Assembly: GCA_024742755.1 (NCBI GenBank)
Contig: JANSXW010000005.1
Location: 25,674 to 89,673, forward strand
DNA from: a bacterium
GTDB taxonomy: Bacteria; Bacteroidota; Bacteroidia; Chitinophagales; Saprospiraceae
Length of the DNA stretch: 64,000 nucleotides
Direction: 5' to 3'
This document shows positions 55,682 to 63,897 of the stretch, one piece after another. The translations under genes and the position numbers were made by a program. The notes beneath the pieces are model-generated. The model saw only the letters and a program-made list of their open reading frames with translations, was not told the DNA's origin and did not search any database. Positions within the stretch are counted from its first letter, which is position 1. Each line of letters begins with the position of its first letter.

Positions 55682-55706
55682 TATTCAGCCTAAGGCTGTA
55701 TACTTG
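55682..55706 (+). promoter_or_regulatory. Promoter and operator-like dyad of the sulfur operon
   Basis: TATACTTG at 55699-55706 fits TAnnTTTG with one mismatch; ATTG at 55674-55677 is a -33 candidate at 21-base spacing. Overlapping it is a 21-base dyad, 55682-55702: arms TAT-n-CAGCC and GGCTG-n-ATA around TAA, with a single mismatch pair. This is an ideal place for a repressor. The start of transcription would be near 55711-55714. Confidence 0.55.
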
Positions 55707-55710
55707 CACT

Positions 55711-55812
55711 ATGAAACAAAAGCAATATACCATGCAAGCCTTGATGAGCCAAGATATGTTCCGGCGGTGTCTGCGAATGCGATGTTGTTGCTGCTCCTGC
55801 CCCACCCTCTGA
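55711..55812 (+). CDS. Cysteine-rich leader peptide (33 codons) of the sulfur-assimilation operon
   Basis: Too short for routine gene calling. ATG at 55711 to TGA at 55810; in-frame ATGs at 55732, 55744 and 55756 could be the real start if transcription begins near 55712. The peptide ends FRRCLRMRCCCCSCPTL: six Cys, four consecutive (TGT TGT TGC TGC), then Ser-Cys. It lies 98 bases before the sulfite reductase ATG. A run of the codon for the pathway's end product in a short ORF upstream of its biosynthetic operon is the classic arrangement of translation-dependent attenuation; cysteine-rich upstream ORFs with this role are known from mycobacteria. The regulatory role here is inferred. Confidence 0.65.
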   Translation: MKQKQYTMQALMSQDMFRRCLRMRCCCCSCPTL

Positions 55813-55910
55813 TTCGCGATTCTTTCCAACTGAATTTTCTAACCAAATTACCGGGCTGATTGCAACCGATTGCCCCTAAAACGCTATTGACCAAACCCAA
55901 AAGTTTGACC

Positions 55911-58043
55911 ATGTCTGCTACAACTATACCCACTGAAGACCAGAAAGATATTGAGGAACTGAAGCAACGCATCGACGGCTTCTATTCCGGAAAAGAAGAT
56001 GAAGAGCGCTTCAAGCTCTACCGCCTGACCCGCGGCGTTTACGGGCAGCGGCAGTTCGGGGTGCAAATGTTCCGCACCAAGATACCTTACGGCAAAATCA
56101 CCACCGCCCAGCTCAAGGCACTTGCGGATATCTCCGAGCAGTACACGAATGGGAACCTTCACCTCACTACCCGGCAGAATGTACAGATGCACTTCGTCAA
56201 GCTTAGCGATTCGCCGTTAATCTGGGAAGACCTGGCAGCGGCAGGCCTGACCGCCCGGGAAGCCTGCGGGAATACCGTACGCAACATTACCGCCTCCCCT
56301 ACAGCTGGCATTGACCCGGAGGAGCCCTTTGATGTGGCACCTTATGTACAAGCTACGTTCGAATACTTCCTGCGCAATCCGATCTGCCAGGAAATGGGCC
56401 GTAAGATCAAGCCCGCCTTCTCTTCCAGCGAGCGGGACTCCGCCTATACCTATTTTCATGACTTTGGGTTCATCCCCCGCCTGCGGGAGCACGAGGGCGA
56501 GCTGCGCCGTGGGTTCAAAGTAGTGATTGGGGGCGGGCTCGGTGCTGTGGGCGCCATTGCTCAGACCGTTTACGAATTCCTGCCGGACGATCAGATTATC
56601 CCCTTCATGGAAGCCTGCATCCGGGTTTTTGACCGCTACGGAGAACGCGAAAAGCGGATGAAAGCCCGCATGAAGTTCCTGATTAAGAAAATGGGCGTGG
56701 AAGCGTTTATGAAGCTGGCAAAGGAAGAATGGCCCAGCCTGCCTCAGCAGTCTGTGCCGATAACACCTGAGCCCGAAGCAATCCACCTGCCGGATGCACC
56801 ACAGGGGCGCTCCGAAATTAAGGATCAGGAACACTATCAGCGGTGGCTGGTACTGAATACATTCCGCCAGAAGCAGGAAGGCTTTTACGCCGTGCAGGTG
56901 AAGGTGCCGCGCGGAGACATTCATGCCCGTATCGCCCGCCCACTGGCAGATCTTGTCAGGGCTTATGCCGCTGATGACATCCGGATAACAGTACAGCAGG
57001 GATTGTTGCTTCGCTTTGTACGCCCGGAAGCGCTGCCTTTCCTCTACAACGGATTGGTGGGATTGGGGCTGGCAGGCCTGGGAGCGGACAGTATAGCGGA
57101 TGTGACTTCCTGCCCTGGCACTGATACCTGCGCATTAGGTGTTACCAACAGCACCGGGCTGGCCTCAAAGCTGGAAGAAATGCTCCTGGAAGAATACGAT
57201 GAGTTGCTGGAAACCAGTGATATCCGCATAAAAATCAGTGGCTGCATGAATTCCTGCGGTCAGCATATGGCCGCCCAGATAGGCTTGCATGGCAGTTCTA
57301 TTAAGACCGGGGCGCAGGTCCTCCCCGCTATGCAGGTGGTGCTGGGCGGTGGCGTTGCACCTGAGGGTGAAGGGTTCATTGCCCAGAAAGTCATCAAGTT
57401 GCCTACAAAGCGCATCCCGCAAGCCTTGCGGGCCCTGCTTGATGATTTCCGGTCAAACGGCACTGCCGGCCAGCGCTTCAATGAATACTTTCAGGAGCAG
57501 GGGAAGCGCTACTTCTATAAGCTGCTCAAGCCCCTGGCAGAAACAGACGACCTGAGCCCTGAGGACTACTTCGACTGGGGGCAGGACGAGGCCTATCGTC
57601 AGGAAATCGGCGTTGGGGAATGCGCCGGCGTCACCCTTGATGTGATCGGGACCATTCTGGGCGAAGCGCAGGTGAAATACCAATTGGCAGAGGAAGCCAT
57701 CGCTGCAGAAGCCTACGCAGATGGCATTTACCATGCCTACACGAGCATGATTATCGGTGCCAAAGCGCTCCTCCTGGCTAAAGATGTCAGCTGCAATACG
57801 CACCGGAAAATCCTGAAAGACTTCCAGGAGCACTACATCGCCAACAATGATTTCCCTGCGCTGACCGAAGACATTGAAGCCTTTGTACTGGAAATGAAAG
57901 AGCAGGAACCCACTCCGGAATTTGCAGCAGCTTACCTGAAAAAAGCCTATTCCTTCCGCAAACGGGTCGTTGCTGTGCGCGAGGGCCAGCTCAAGGAAGC
58001 CGGGCAGGATAAGCTCGTTGTCGATAACTACTACAAAGCCTGA
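55911..58043 (+). CDS. Ferredoxin-type sulfite (nitrite) reductase with C-terminal HEPN-like extension
   Basis: 710 residues from the ATG at 55911; the longer frame starts at a TTG with no conservation. Siroheme/4Fe-4S reductase reducing sulfite to sulfide. Two ferredoxin-like halves, LYRLTRGVYGQRQFGVQMFRTKIPYGKIT and GNLHLTTRQNVQMHFV early, then the cluster ligands C401 and C407 (TSCPGTDTCALG) and C445 and C449 (SGCMNSCGQH). Residues about 560-700 form an extra helical domain (ILGEAQVKYQLAEEAIAAEAYADGIYHAYTSMIIGAKALLL) that resembles HEPN proteins. Gene neighbours (SUMT, siroheme synthase, APS reductase) point to sulfite rather than nitrite as substrate. Confidence 0.92.
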   Translation: MSATTIPTEDQKDIEELKQRIDGFYSGKEDEERFKLYRLTRGVYGQRQFGVQMFRTKIPYGKITTAQLKALADISEQYTNGNLHLTTRQNVQMHFVKLSDSPLIWEDLAAAGLTAREACGNTVRNITASPTAGIDPEEPFDVAPYVQATFEYFLRNPICQEMGRKIKPAFSSSERDSAYTYFHDFGFIPRLREHEGELRRGFKVVIGGGLGAVGAIAQTVYEFLPDDQIIPFMEACIRVFDRYGEREKRMKARMKFLIKKMGVEAFMKLAKEEWPSLPQQSVPITPEPEAIHLPDAPQGRSEIKDQEHYQRWLVLNTFRQKQEGFYAVQVKVPRGDIHARIARPLADLVRAYAADDIRITVQQGLLLRFVRPEALPFLYNGLVGLGLAGLGADSIADVTSCPGTDTCALGVTNSTGLASKLEEMLLEEYDELLETSDIRIKISGCMNSCGQHMAAQIGLHGSSIKTGAQVLPAMQVVLGGGVAPEGEGFIAQKVIKLPTKRIPQALRALLDDFRSNGTAGQRFNEYFQEQGKRYFYKLLKPLAETDDLSPEDYFDWGQDEAYRQEIGVGECAGVTLDVIGTILGEAQVKYQLAEEAIAAEAYADGIYHAYTSMIIGAKALLLAKDVSCNTHRKILKDFQEHYIANNDFPALTEDIEAFVLEMKEQEPTPEFAAAYLKKAYSFRKRVVAVREGQLKEAGQDKLVVDNYYKA

Positions 58044-58046
58044 GCC

Positions 58047-58820
58047 ATGAACAAGGAACCTAAGATCACACTGGTAGGTGCCGGGCCGGGCGATCCGGAG
58101 CTGCTTACGCTGAAAGGCGCCCGTGCCCTGCGCACTGCAGATGTCATTTTGTACGATGCGTTGATTGACACCCGCCTGCTCAACCACGCCCGCCCCGAAG
58201 TGCCCCGCATTTTTGTAGGCAAACGGGCCGGAGCACACCGCATGGCACAGGAGGAAATCAATACCCTGCTGGTAAAATCAGCAAAAGCACATGGCCACGC
58301 CGTCCGGTTGAAAGGAGGTGATGCCTTTGTCTTTGGACGGGGCAAGGAAGAAACCGCCTACGCTCAGGAACAAGGTATCCCTGTTGAAATTGTGCCTGGT
58401 ATTTCCAGCTGTATCGCTTTGCCGGAATTGCAGCAGGTACCGCCCACAAGCCGTGGTTACAGCGAGAGTTTCTGGGTCATTACAGGCACCACCCGTTCCG
58501 GCGGCTTGTCCGGAGATATCGCGCTTGCCGCTCAGTCCACCGCAACCGTTATCGTGCTAATGGGGATGCGGAAAGCGGCTGCCATCGCACAGGAATTCAT
58601 TAAGCAGGGAAAAGCTGAGCTGCCCGCGATGGTCATTTCCAAAGGCTCCACCGCTGACGAACGGCGCGTACTCGGTACCGCAGCAACACTGCCGGCACTC
58701 ATTGAGGCGGCCGCACTTCCCCGTCCCGGCATTCTGGTTTTCGGAGAAGTGGTACGGCTGCACCCCAACTGGAACTACCAGGCCATCGCCGCTGAGCAAC
58801 CTTTAAAAGAACGCGCCTGA
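58047..58820 (+). CDS. cobA: Uroporphyrinogen-III C-methyltransferase (SUMT)
   Basis: 257 residues. Methylates uroporphyrinogen III twice to precorrin-2, the first step to siroheme, the cofactor of the preceding reductase. VGAGPGDPELLTLKGARAL at the N-terminus, DVILYDALI, VRLKGGDAFVFGRGKEE, VEIVPGISSCIALPEL, and VIVLMGMRKAAAIA are SUMT hallmarks. It begins 3 bases after the reductase stop; its TGA overlaps the next ATG. Confidence 0.96.
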   Translation: MNKEPKITLVGAGPGDPELLTLKGARALRTADVILYDALIDTRLLNHARPEVPRIFVGKRAGAHRMAQEEINTLLVKSAKAHGHAVRLKGGDAFVFGRGKEETAYAQEQGIPVEIVPGISSCIALPELQQVPPTSRGYSESFWVITGTTRSGGLSGDIALAAQSTATVIVLMGMRKAAAIAQEFIKQGKAELPAMVISKGSTADERRVLGTAATLPALIEAAALPRPGILVFGEVVRLHPNWNYQAIAAEQPLKERA

Positions 58821-59422
58821 TGAAAAAAAACACACTCTATCCCGTTTTCCTAAAGCTGGACCGCCTAAAGATGCTCATCGTAGGTGCCGGGGAAGTGGGG
58901 TGCGAAAAGCTGACCTTTCTGCTCAAAAGCAGCCCGGATGCGCATATCACCGTAGTGGCCCGCGACGTCCTTCCTCCGGTTTCAGAACTGCTGCAGCACT
59001 ATCCGGACATCGACCTCACCATCATCCAAAAGGACTTCGAGCCTGCGGATACGGAAGGGTTCGACCTCGTCATTGCCGCAACGAATTTTGAAGAGTTGAA
59101 CCAGCAGGTCCGGGAGGCCGCAAAAGCCAACGGAGCGCTAGTGAATGTAGCAGACACCCCGGCGCTTTGCGATTTCTACCTCGGCAGTATTGTGACCCGG
59201 GGCAGCCTGAAAGTGGCGATTTCCACCAACGGGCAGTCCCCCACCTTTGCCAAGCGTTTCCGGCAATGGCTGGAAGCTATCCTGCCGGAGGAAACCGATG
59301 CCCTGCTCAGCCACCTGAAAGTCTTCCGGGACCAACTCAAAGGAGACTTCGAAACCAAAGTAAAAACCCTCAACGATTTGACAGCCTCGCTCGTAGAGGA
59401 GCGCCAAAACCAACAGACATGA
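58820..59422 (+). CDS. Precorrin-2 dehydrogenase / sirohydrochlorin ferrochelatase (Met8/SirC type)
   Basis: 200 residues. NAD-dependent oxidation of precorrin-2 and insertion of iron to make siroheme, equivalent to the N-terminal half of CysG. MLIVGAGEVGCEKLTFLL is the Rossmann loop (GxGxxG variant), then VIAATNFEELNQQVREAAKANGALVNVADTPALCDFYLGSIVTRGSLKVAISTNGQSPTFAKRFRQWLE, which holds the catalytic Asp and the dimerisation part. Overlaps both neighbours by 1-4 bases. Confidence 0.93.
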   Translation: MKKNTLYPVFLKLDRLKMLIVGAGEVGCEKLTFLLKSSPDAHITVVARDVLPPVSELLQHYPDIDLTIIQKDFEPADTEGFDLVIAATNFEELNQQVREAAKANGALVNVADTPALCDFYLGSIVTRGSLKVAISTNGQSPTFAKRFRQWLEAILPEETDALLSHLKVFRDQLKGDFETKVKTLNDLTASLVEERQNQQT

Positions 59423-60144
59423 TAAGCCATACGCATATGACACAACAATGGTCAACACTTGACGTCAAGCAACTGAATAAAATTTTCACCCCGCTGACTT
59501 TCGAGCAGCGGCTCCGGATGCTGAGCCGGTTCTTTCCGCAGGAAGATGTGCTGTACACTTCTTCTTTCGGCACCCGTTCCGTAATGCTGCTCCACCTGGT
59601 GTCCCGCTTCCGCCCTAAGCAGCCCGTGCATTTTATCAATACGACTTTTCATTTTAAGAAAACTTTGGAATACCGCGATCAAATTGCAAATGAGTTCGGG
59701 CTAAAGGTAATTGACGTGCTGCCGGATCAGGCGCAAAATGAGATTACAGCAAAGGAAAGCTGGTGGCATTCCAACCCGGATGTATGCTGCGCCGTCAACA
59801 AAGTGCTGCCGCTGGAGCCGATCAAAGCAAAGCATAAGGTTTGGATCACCGGGCTAATGGCTTACCAAACCGGCTACCGGTCATCTCTTGCCGTCTTTGA
59901 GGAACAAGACGGCATTCTCAAATTCAATCCGCTCATCGACATTGACGAAGGCGAATGGTACTTTTACACGGACTATTACAAGCTGCCCCGCCATCCGCTG
60001 GAAGCGCTGGGGTATGGTTCCGTAGGCTGCGAGCATTGCACCGCCAAGGGGCAGGGCCGGGCGGGCCGGTGGAAAGGCAAAACCAAGACCGAATGCGGTT
60101 TGCACCCCGCGGGCTTTGTCAATCAGGTGCAAGAAGGTAAATAA
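59419..60144 (+). CDS. cysH: Adenylyl-sulfate (APS) reductase, CysH family
   Basis: 241 residues from the ATG at 59419, overlapping the previous stop (ATGA); the longer frame lies in the preceding gene. Reduces adenylyl sulfate to sulfite with thioredoxin. LYTSSFGTRSVMLLHLV is the nucleotide-binding loop. C123-C124 (DVCCAVNK) and C204, C207 (GCEHCT) are the 4Fe-4S ligands that mark APS rather than PAPS reductases, and C226 in TKTECGLHP is the catalytic Cys. Sulfate adenylyltransferase is not in the window. Confidence 0.94.
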   Translation: MISHTHMTQQWSTLDVKQLNKIFTPLTFEQRLRMLSRFFPQEDVLYTSSFGTRSVMLLHLVSRFRPKQPVHFINTTFHFKKTLEYRDQIANEFGLKVIDVLPDQAQNEITAKESWWHSNPDVCCAVNKVLPLEPIKAKHKVWITGLMAYQTGYRSSLAVFEEQDGILKFNPLIDIDEGEWYFYTDYYKLPRHPLEALGYGSVGCEHCTAKGQGRAGRWKGKTKTECGLHPAGFVNQVQEGK

Positions 60145-60202
60145 CGTTAAAACTCTATTTAGGCAAAAGTGTTTCTTTCACGGAACACGATAATTGGAAT
60201 CA

Positions 60203-61207
60203 ATGATAAAGACTGACATTCTCATCATTGGGGCTGGGCCCTGTGGATTGTTTACGGTATTTGAGGCCGGGTTGGTAAAACTGCGCTGCCACCTGGTAGA
60301 TGCGTTGCCACAGCCGGGCGGGCAACTTTCTGAAATATACCCCAAGAAGCCTATCTATGATATTCCCGGTTACCCCAGCATCCTGGCGCAGGAACTGGTC
60401 GATAACCTTATGGAGCAGATCAAGCCTTTCAACCCTGGCTTTACGCTGGGCGAACGGGCGGAAACCATAGAACGGCTGGAAGACGAGTCCTTCCTGCTGC
60501 GGACCAGCCGTGGCACTGAGATCAATGCGCCGGTGATCTGCATTGCCGGAGGGCTGGGCTGTTTTGAGCCCCGTAAGCCGCCTATCAGCAATTTGTCACA
60601 GTTTGAGGACCGTGGCGTGGACTACATCATCCGCAATCCGGAAGATTACCGGGATAAGCGGGTCGTAGTAGCTGGCGGTGGCGACAGTGCGCTGGACTGG
60701 ACCATTTTCCTGGCGGATGTTGCGGAAGAAGTGACCCTCATTCACCGCCGGAAGCAATTCCGGGCGGCACCGGACAGTGTGGAGAAAGCATTCCAACTGG
60801 CAGAAGAGGGCCGCATCAAACTGCTGACCGACGCACAAGCCGTAGGCCTGAAAGGAAATGGCAAACTCACCGATGTGGTCATTAAGCACAAAACAGAAGG
60901 TGAGGTCGTTAAATCCACGGATCATTTTATCCCACTCTTCGGGCTTTCGCCAAAGCTGGGGCCGATTGCAGACTGGGGGTTGAATATCGATAAGAATGCC
61001 ATTGAGGTGGATACCTTCGATTACAGCACGAATGTACCGGGTATCTACGCAATTGGAGATATCAATACTTACCCCGGCAAGCTCAAGCTCATCCTCTGTG
61101 GCTTCCATGAGGCGACATTGATGGTTCAATCGGCTTACAAGCAGATCAATCCGGATAAGAAGCTAAGCTTTAAGTACACGACTGTAAATGGCGTAGAAGG
61201 ATTCTGA
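60203..61207 (+). CDS. Thioredoxin-reductase-like ferredoxin--NADP reductase
   Basis: 334 residues from the ATG at 60203; a TTG three codons upstream is unlikely. FAD site ILIIGAGPCGLFTVFEAG, NADP site VVVAGGGDSALDWTIFLAD, and IYAIGDINTYPGKLKLILCGFHEA near the C-terminus. There is no CxxC redox pair, so it is a TrxR-like FNR (YumC type), which supplies electrons to ferredoxin. As last gene of the sulfur operon it probably feeds the ferredoxin-type sulfite reductase. Gap of 58 bases to cysH. Confidence 0.93.
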   Translation: MIKTDILIIGAGPCGLFTVFEAGLVKLRCHLVDALPQPGGQLSEIYPKKPIYDIPGYPSILAQELVDNLMEQIKPFNPGFTLGERAETIERLEDESFLLRTSRGTEINAPVICIAGGLGCFEPRKPPISNLSQFEDRGVDYIIRNPEDYRDKRVVVAGGGDSALDWTIFLADVAEEVTLIHRRKQFRAAPDSVEKAFQLAEEGRIKLLTDAQAVGLKGNGKLTDVVIKHKTEGEVVKSTDHFIPLFGLSPKLGPIADWGLNIDKNAIEVDTFDYSTNVPGIYAIGDINTYPGKLKLILCGFHEATLMVQSAYKQINPDKKLSFKYTTVNGVEGF

Positions 61208-61233
61208 TAAGATCTTTCCTTGAAAAGGATCGG

Positions 61234-61275
61234 AAATCCGGTGTTAACCATTTTAGAGTTGGCACCGGATTTTTT
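61234..61275 (+). terminator. Intrinsic terminator of the sulfur operon
   Basis: AAATCCGGTG pairs with CACCGGATTT, with possible inner pairs, followed by TTT; 27 bases past the FNR stop and touching the convergent gene's stop. Confidence 0.88.
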
Positions 61276-62137
61276 AATTATCCCAGCTGCCTGCGCGGGC
61301 TTTCATGGCTGCGGCCCGCTCCTGCCCAAGGTAGTTGTCGATCAGGTAGTGCGCCAGGTAAATTAGTGGTGTCAGCACAATGGCCATCATGAACTTGTAG
61401 GCGTATTGCACCGTCCCCACTGCCAGCAGCTGACTCCAGCTCCAGGGCTCCACATTGCCCACCAGTTCCGGCCCAAATTTAAAGGCAACAGCCAGCACCA
61501 CGAAGCTATCAACCAGTTGTGAAATCAGGGTGGAACCGGTAGCGCGCAGCCAAATCATTTTCTCGCCTGTCGCTTCCTTGATTTGATGAAAGGACACCAC
61601 ATCTACCAGCTGCGCAATCAGAAAAGCCGCCACTGAACCCACGATGATTAGGAGCCCCTGCCCCAGAATCACGCTGAAGGCATTCTGCATATCGGGCACG
61701 CCTTTGTTGACATTCTGTTCCACCCACCAATCTGCCGGCGATAGCTGAATCGCCGCAAAAATCATGAAAAAGGCATAGGTGATCAATCCTACTGCCAAAA
61801 AAGAGAGTAAGCGGATGCCACGTTTGCCGTAGTATTCATTGATTACATCCGTCATGACGAAAACGATGGGCCAGAGCAAAACACCGGCGGAGAACTGCAG
61901 CGCCCCGCTTTGCCCAAAGAGGTTGAAATTGAAACGCTCCCACCCCATTGTGTCTTCCAGGGCAAAGATCTTGACCCCGATAAACTCGGCGACAAGCGCG
62001 TTGGCTACGAAAAAGCCACCGAGAATGACAAAGAGGAAGGTAGGCCGGTGCTCCAGTACATCAAGAATCTTGAATTTTGAAGCGCTGTTCGTTTCCGATT
62101 CCTGCTGCATAACCCCGTTTGTTTCTCCGCTTTCCAT
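61274..62137 (-). CDS. Queuosine precursor transporter (VUT/YhhQ family)
   Basis: 287 residues with six or seven hydrophobic segments. Imports preQ0/preQ1-type precursors for queuosine tRNA modification. FLFVILGGFFVANALVAEFIGVKIF, FSAGVLLWPIVFVMTDVINEYYGKRGIR, and WLRATGSTLISQLVDSFVVLAVAF are the family's conserved blocks (TDVINEYYG and STLISQLVDS). An alternative start at the M of MQQESETN would shorten the N-terminus by nine residues. Confidence 0.92.
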   Translation of the reverse strand: MESGETNGVMQQESETNSASKFKILDVLEHRPTFLFVILGGFFVANALVAEFIGVKIFALEDTMGWERFNFNLFGQSGALQFSAGVLLWPIVFVMTDVINEYYGKRGIRLLSFLAVGLITYAFFMIFAAIQLSPADWWVEQNVNKGVPDMQNAFSVILGQGLLIIVGSVAAFLIAQLVDVVSFHQIKEATGEKMIWLRATGSTLISQLVDSFVVLAVAFKFGPELVGNVEPWSWSQLLAVGTVQYAYKFMMAIVLTPLIYLAHYLIDNYLGQERAAAMKARAGSWDN

Positions 62138-62285
62138 GGCTTAATGAATGTTTACCCCAGCAAAATCAAATTTTATGCCCTATTGTTTGCTTATTCCAGA
62201 AAAATTAGTTCCTTTTTTATCCGAAATCCCGCCGGGTTCAACATCCTCCCGGTAGGATCGTTAAAAAGACACAAGCAACCAGCAA

Positions 62286-62636
62286 ATGGGAAAAAAGAAT
62301 AAAAATAAGCGCGTAGGCGTAGTGTACTCTACCAATCCAGACTACGATTACGATTACTCACAACAGGAAGAGCAAGATGAAATCCCTGCCAATCAGCAGC
62401 GCCTGAGGGTGTTGTTGGACCGCAAGCAACGTGGCGGCAAGGAAGTCACCTTAGTTACCGGTTTCCAGGGCCCCGCTGACCGGCTGAAGGAAATAGGGAA
62501 GATGCTGAAAACCAAATGCGGTGTGGGCGGCAGCGCCAAAGACGGCGAAATCCTCATTCAGGGCGACCACCGGGACAAAGTGGTGGAACTGCTGAAAAAG
62601 GAAGGCTTTTCAGATACGAAGAAGTCCGGCGGATAA
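62286..62636 (+). CDS. SUI1/YciH-family translation initiation factor
   Basis: 116 residues. Basic N-terminus, then an acidic Tyr/Asp segment ([16 protein letters not shown]), and the SUI1 domain: [69 protein letters not shown]. The domain is related to eIF1; bacterial YciH acts on initiation fidelity or as a stress-related initiation inhibitor. 4 bases from the convergent DUF3810 stop. Confidence 0.94.
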   Translation: MGKKNKNKRVGVVYSTNPDYDYDYSQQEEQDEIPANQQRLRVLLDRKQRGGKEVTLVTGFQGPADRLKEIGKMLKTKCGVGGSAKDGEILIQGDHRDKVVELLKKEGFSDTKKSGG

Positions 62637-62640
62637 AATC

Positions 62641-63723
62641 CTACGATTTCCGGGCCTCTTTCCAGGCCTTCACCATCATGACCACACGGCTGTAATTTTT
62701 GATCCCCTCTTTGATGCCCTGCGCTTTGAGGTAAGTGTCGTATGCAGCATAGCGCAGCTCCGGCATGATATCCGGGTACTTCCGTAAATTATCATTGATG
62801 GCGTCAAGGTCTGCCTGAATGCCGGCAGGCAACTGTTCCCGGAATGCGAAGTAAGCTTCCCGGTCGTAGCGGAGGTAATGTGCGGCCAGGGTGCGAAAGT
62901 GGTCCAGGTGCCCGGCGTAGGCAATGAGCGGGGCCGCTGAGCGGGTACAGGCTACGTAGGCCCAGAAATTGCAGGTCCCTTCGTCCCCGAAACCATACCC
63001 ATGCGCCAGTTCGTGCGCCATAACCGGGATAATAGATAGCGGGTCAAGCCCGGCATCCACCTGCCCTTCTCCCGACCAGGGAAAGTACATGCCCGAGGAG
63101 CTGAACCGGAGAAATATCCCCTTTGGATAAATCCGCTTGGCCCGGACTTTGCCGGTAGTGGGGAAGCCGAGCTCTTCCAAAACACTTTCCAGGTCTGTGC
63201 GCAGCTGCTCTTCCAAATCTTCCGGCAGAAAAGTGGCATCAATAGCCGCGGTATCCGCGCCCTGTATTTTTTTCCGGAGTGCGATCACCTGCTCCGCCTC
63301 ATCGATCAGTTCCGCTTTCAGTGCCTCTATTGGCAGAGGGCTGAGGGCCAGGCCCAACTGCTGCTCTACCGGTACGCGTCCATAATTGTAGCCCCAAAGC
63401 ACCAGAAAGAAAAAAACAGCACCGCCGGCAAAGCCAAGCAGCCCGAGCATTGCCCGGACGCCTTTTTCCACACGGGAAACCGGCAGGCGCCAGAGGTTCC
63501 TTGCTTTCACGAAAGTGCCCGCCAGCACCGCCAGCACCACCAGGTAAAGGACCGGAAAGGGAAGGTGAGCCACCGTATGATCGATGAAGGTGCGTATGCC
63601 CAGGAAGAAAGCCCGGCTGTAATATTGTTCCGTCCATTCAGGATGAGCCCCCAGCAGGAGGCGCAGCAGGATAGCCGCCAGGCCCAGCCCTGTCCAAACC
63701 AGGCTACTTTTGTATCTGTTCAT
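62641..63723 (-). CDS. DUF3810 family membrane zincin-like protein
   Basis: 360 residues. Three N-terminal hydrophobic segments (LVWTGLGLAAILLRLLLG, VLYLVVLAVLAGTFV, LLGFAGGAVFFFLVLWGYNYG), then a large domain with HELAHGYGFGDEGTCNFWAYVAC, an HExxH motif with a downstream Glu typical of gluzincin-type metalloproteases. The family is widespread in Bacteroidota but uncharacterised to my knowledge; peptidase activity is inferred. Confidence 0.9.
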   Translation of the reverse strand: MNRYKSSLVWTGLGLAAILLRLLLGAHPEWTEQYYSRAFFLGIRTFIDHTVAHLPFPVLYLVVLAVLAGTFVKARNLWRLPVSRVEKGVRAMLGLLGFAGGAVFFFLVLWGYNYGRVPVEQQLGLALSPLPIEALKAELIDEAEQVIALRKKIQGADTAAIDATFLPEDLEEQLRTDLESVLEELGFPTTGKVRAKRIYPKGIFLRFSSSGMYFPWSGEGQVDAGLDPLSIIPVMAHELAHGYGFGDEGTCNFWAYVACTRSAAPLIAYAGHLDHFRTLAAHYLRYDREAYFAFREQLPAGIQADLDAINDNLRKYPDIMPELRYAAYDTYLKAQGIKEGIKNYSRVVMMVKAWKEARKS

Positions 63724-63897
63724 GCAGCAATAAACTTTTCTTTTTGTGTGGTTGTTGTGTTCAGGTGACTAAAATCAGCAATTGGAGACGTCTTTCACAG
63801 GACGTTTAGATAAGAACAAAGTACTATCTTTACAACCTCAGGCAAACAACTGCTGTTTCTATTTCAAATCATTTAATAACTGACAAAACCACTGAAA

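Noticed and set aside
55860..55910. N-terminal extension of the sulfite reductase from a TTG
   Set aside because: The 17 extra residues are not typical of the family, and the ATG at 55911 gives the expected N-terminus; the segment is better explained as leader RNA.
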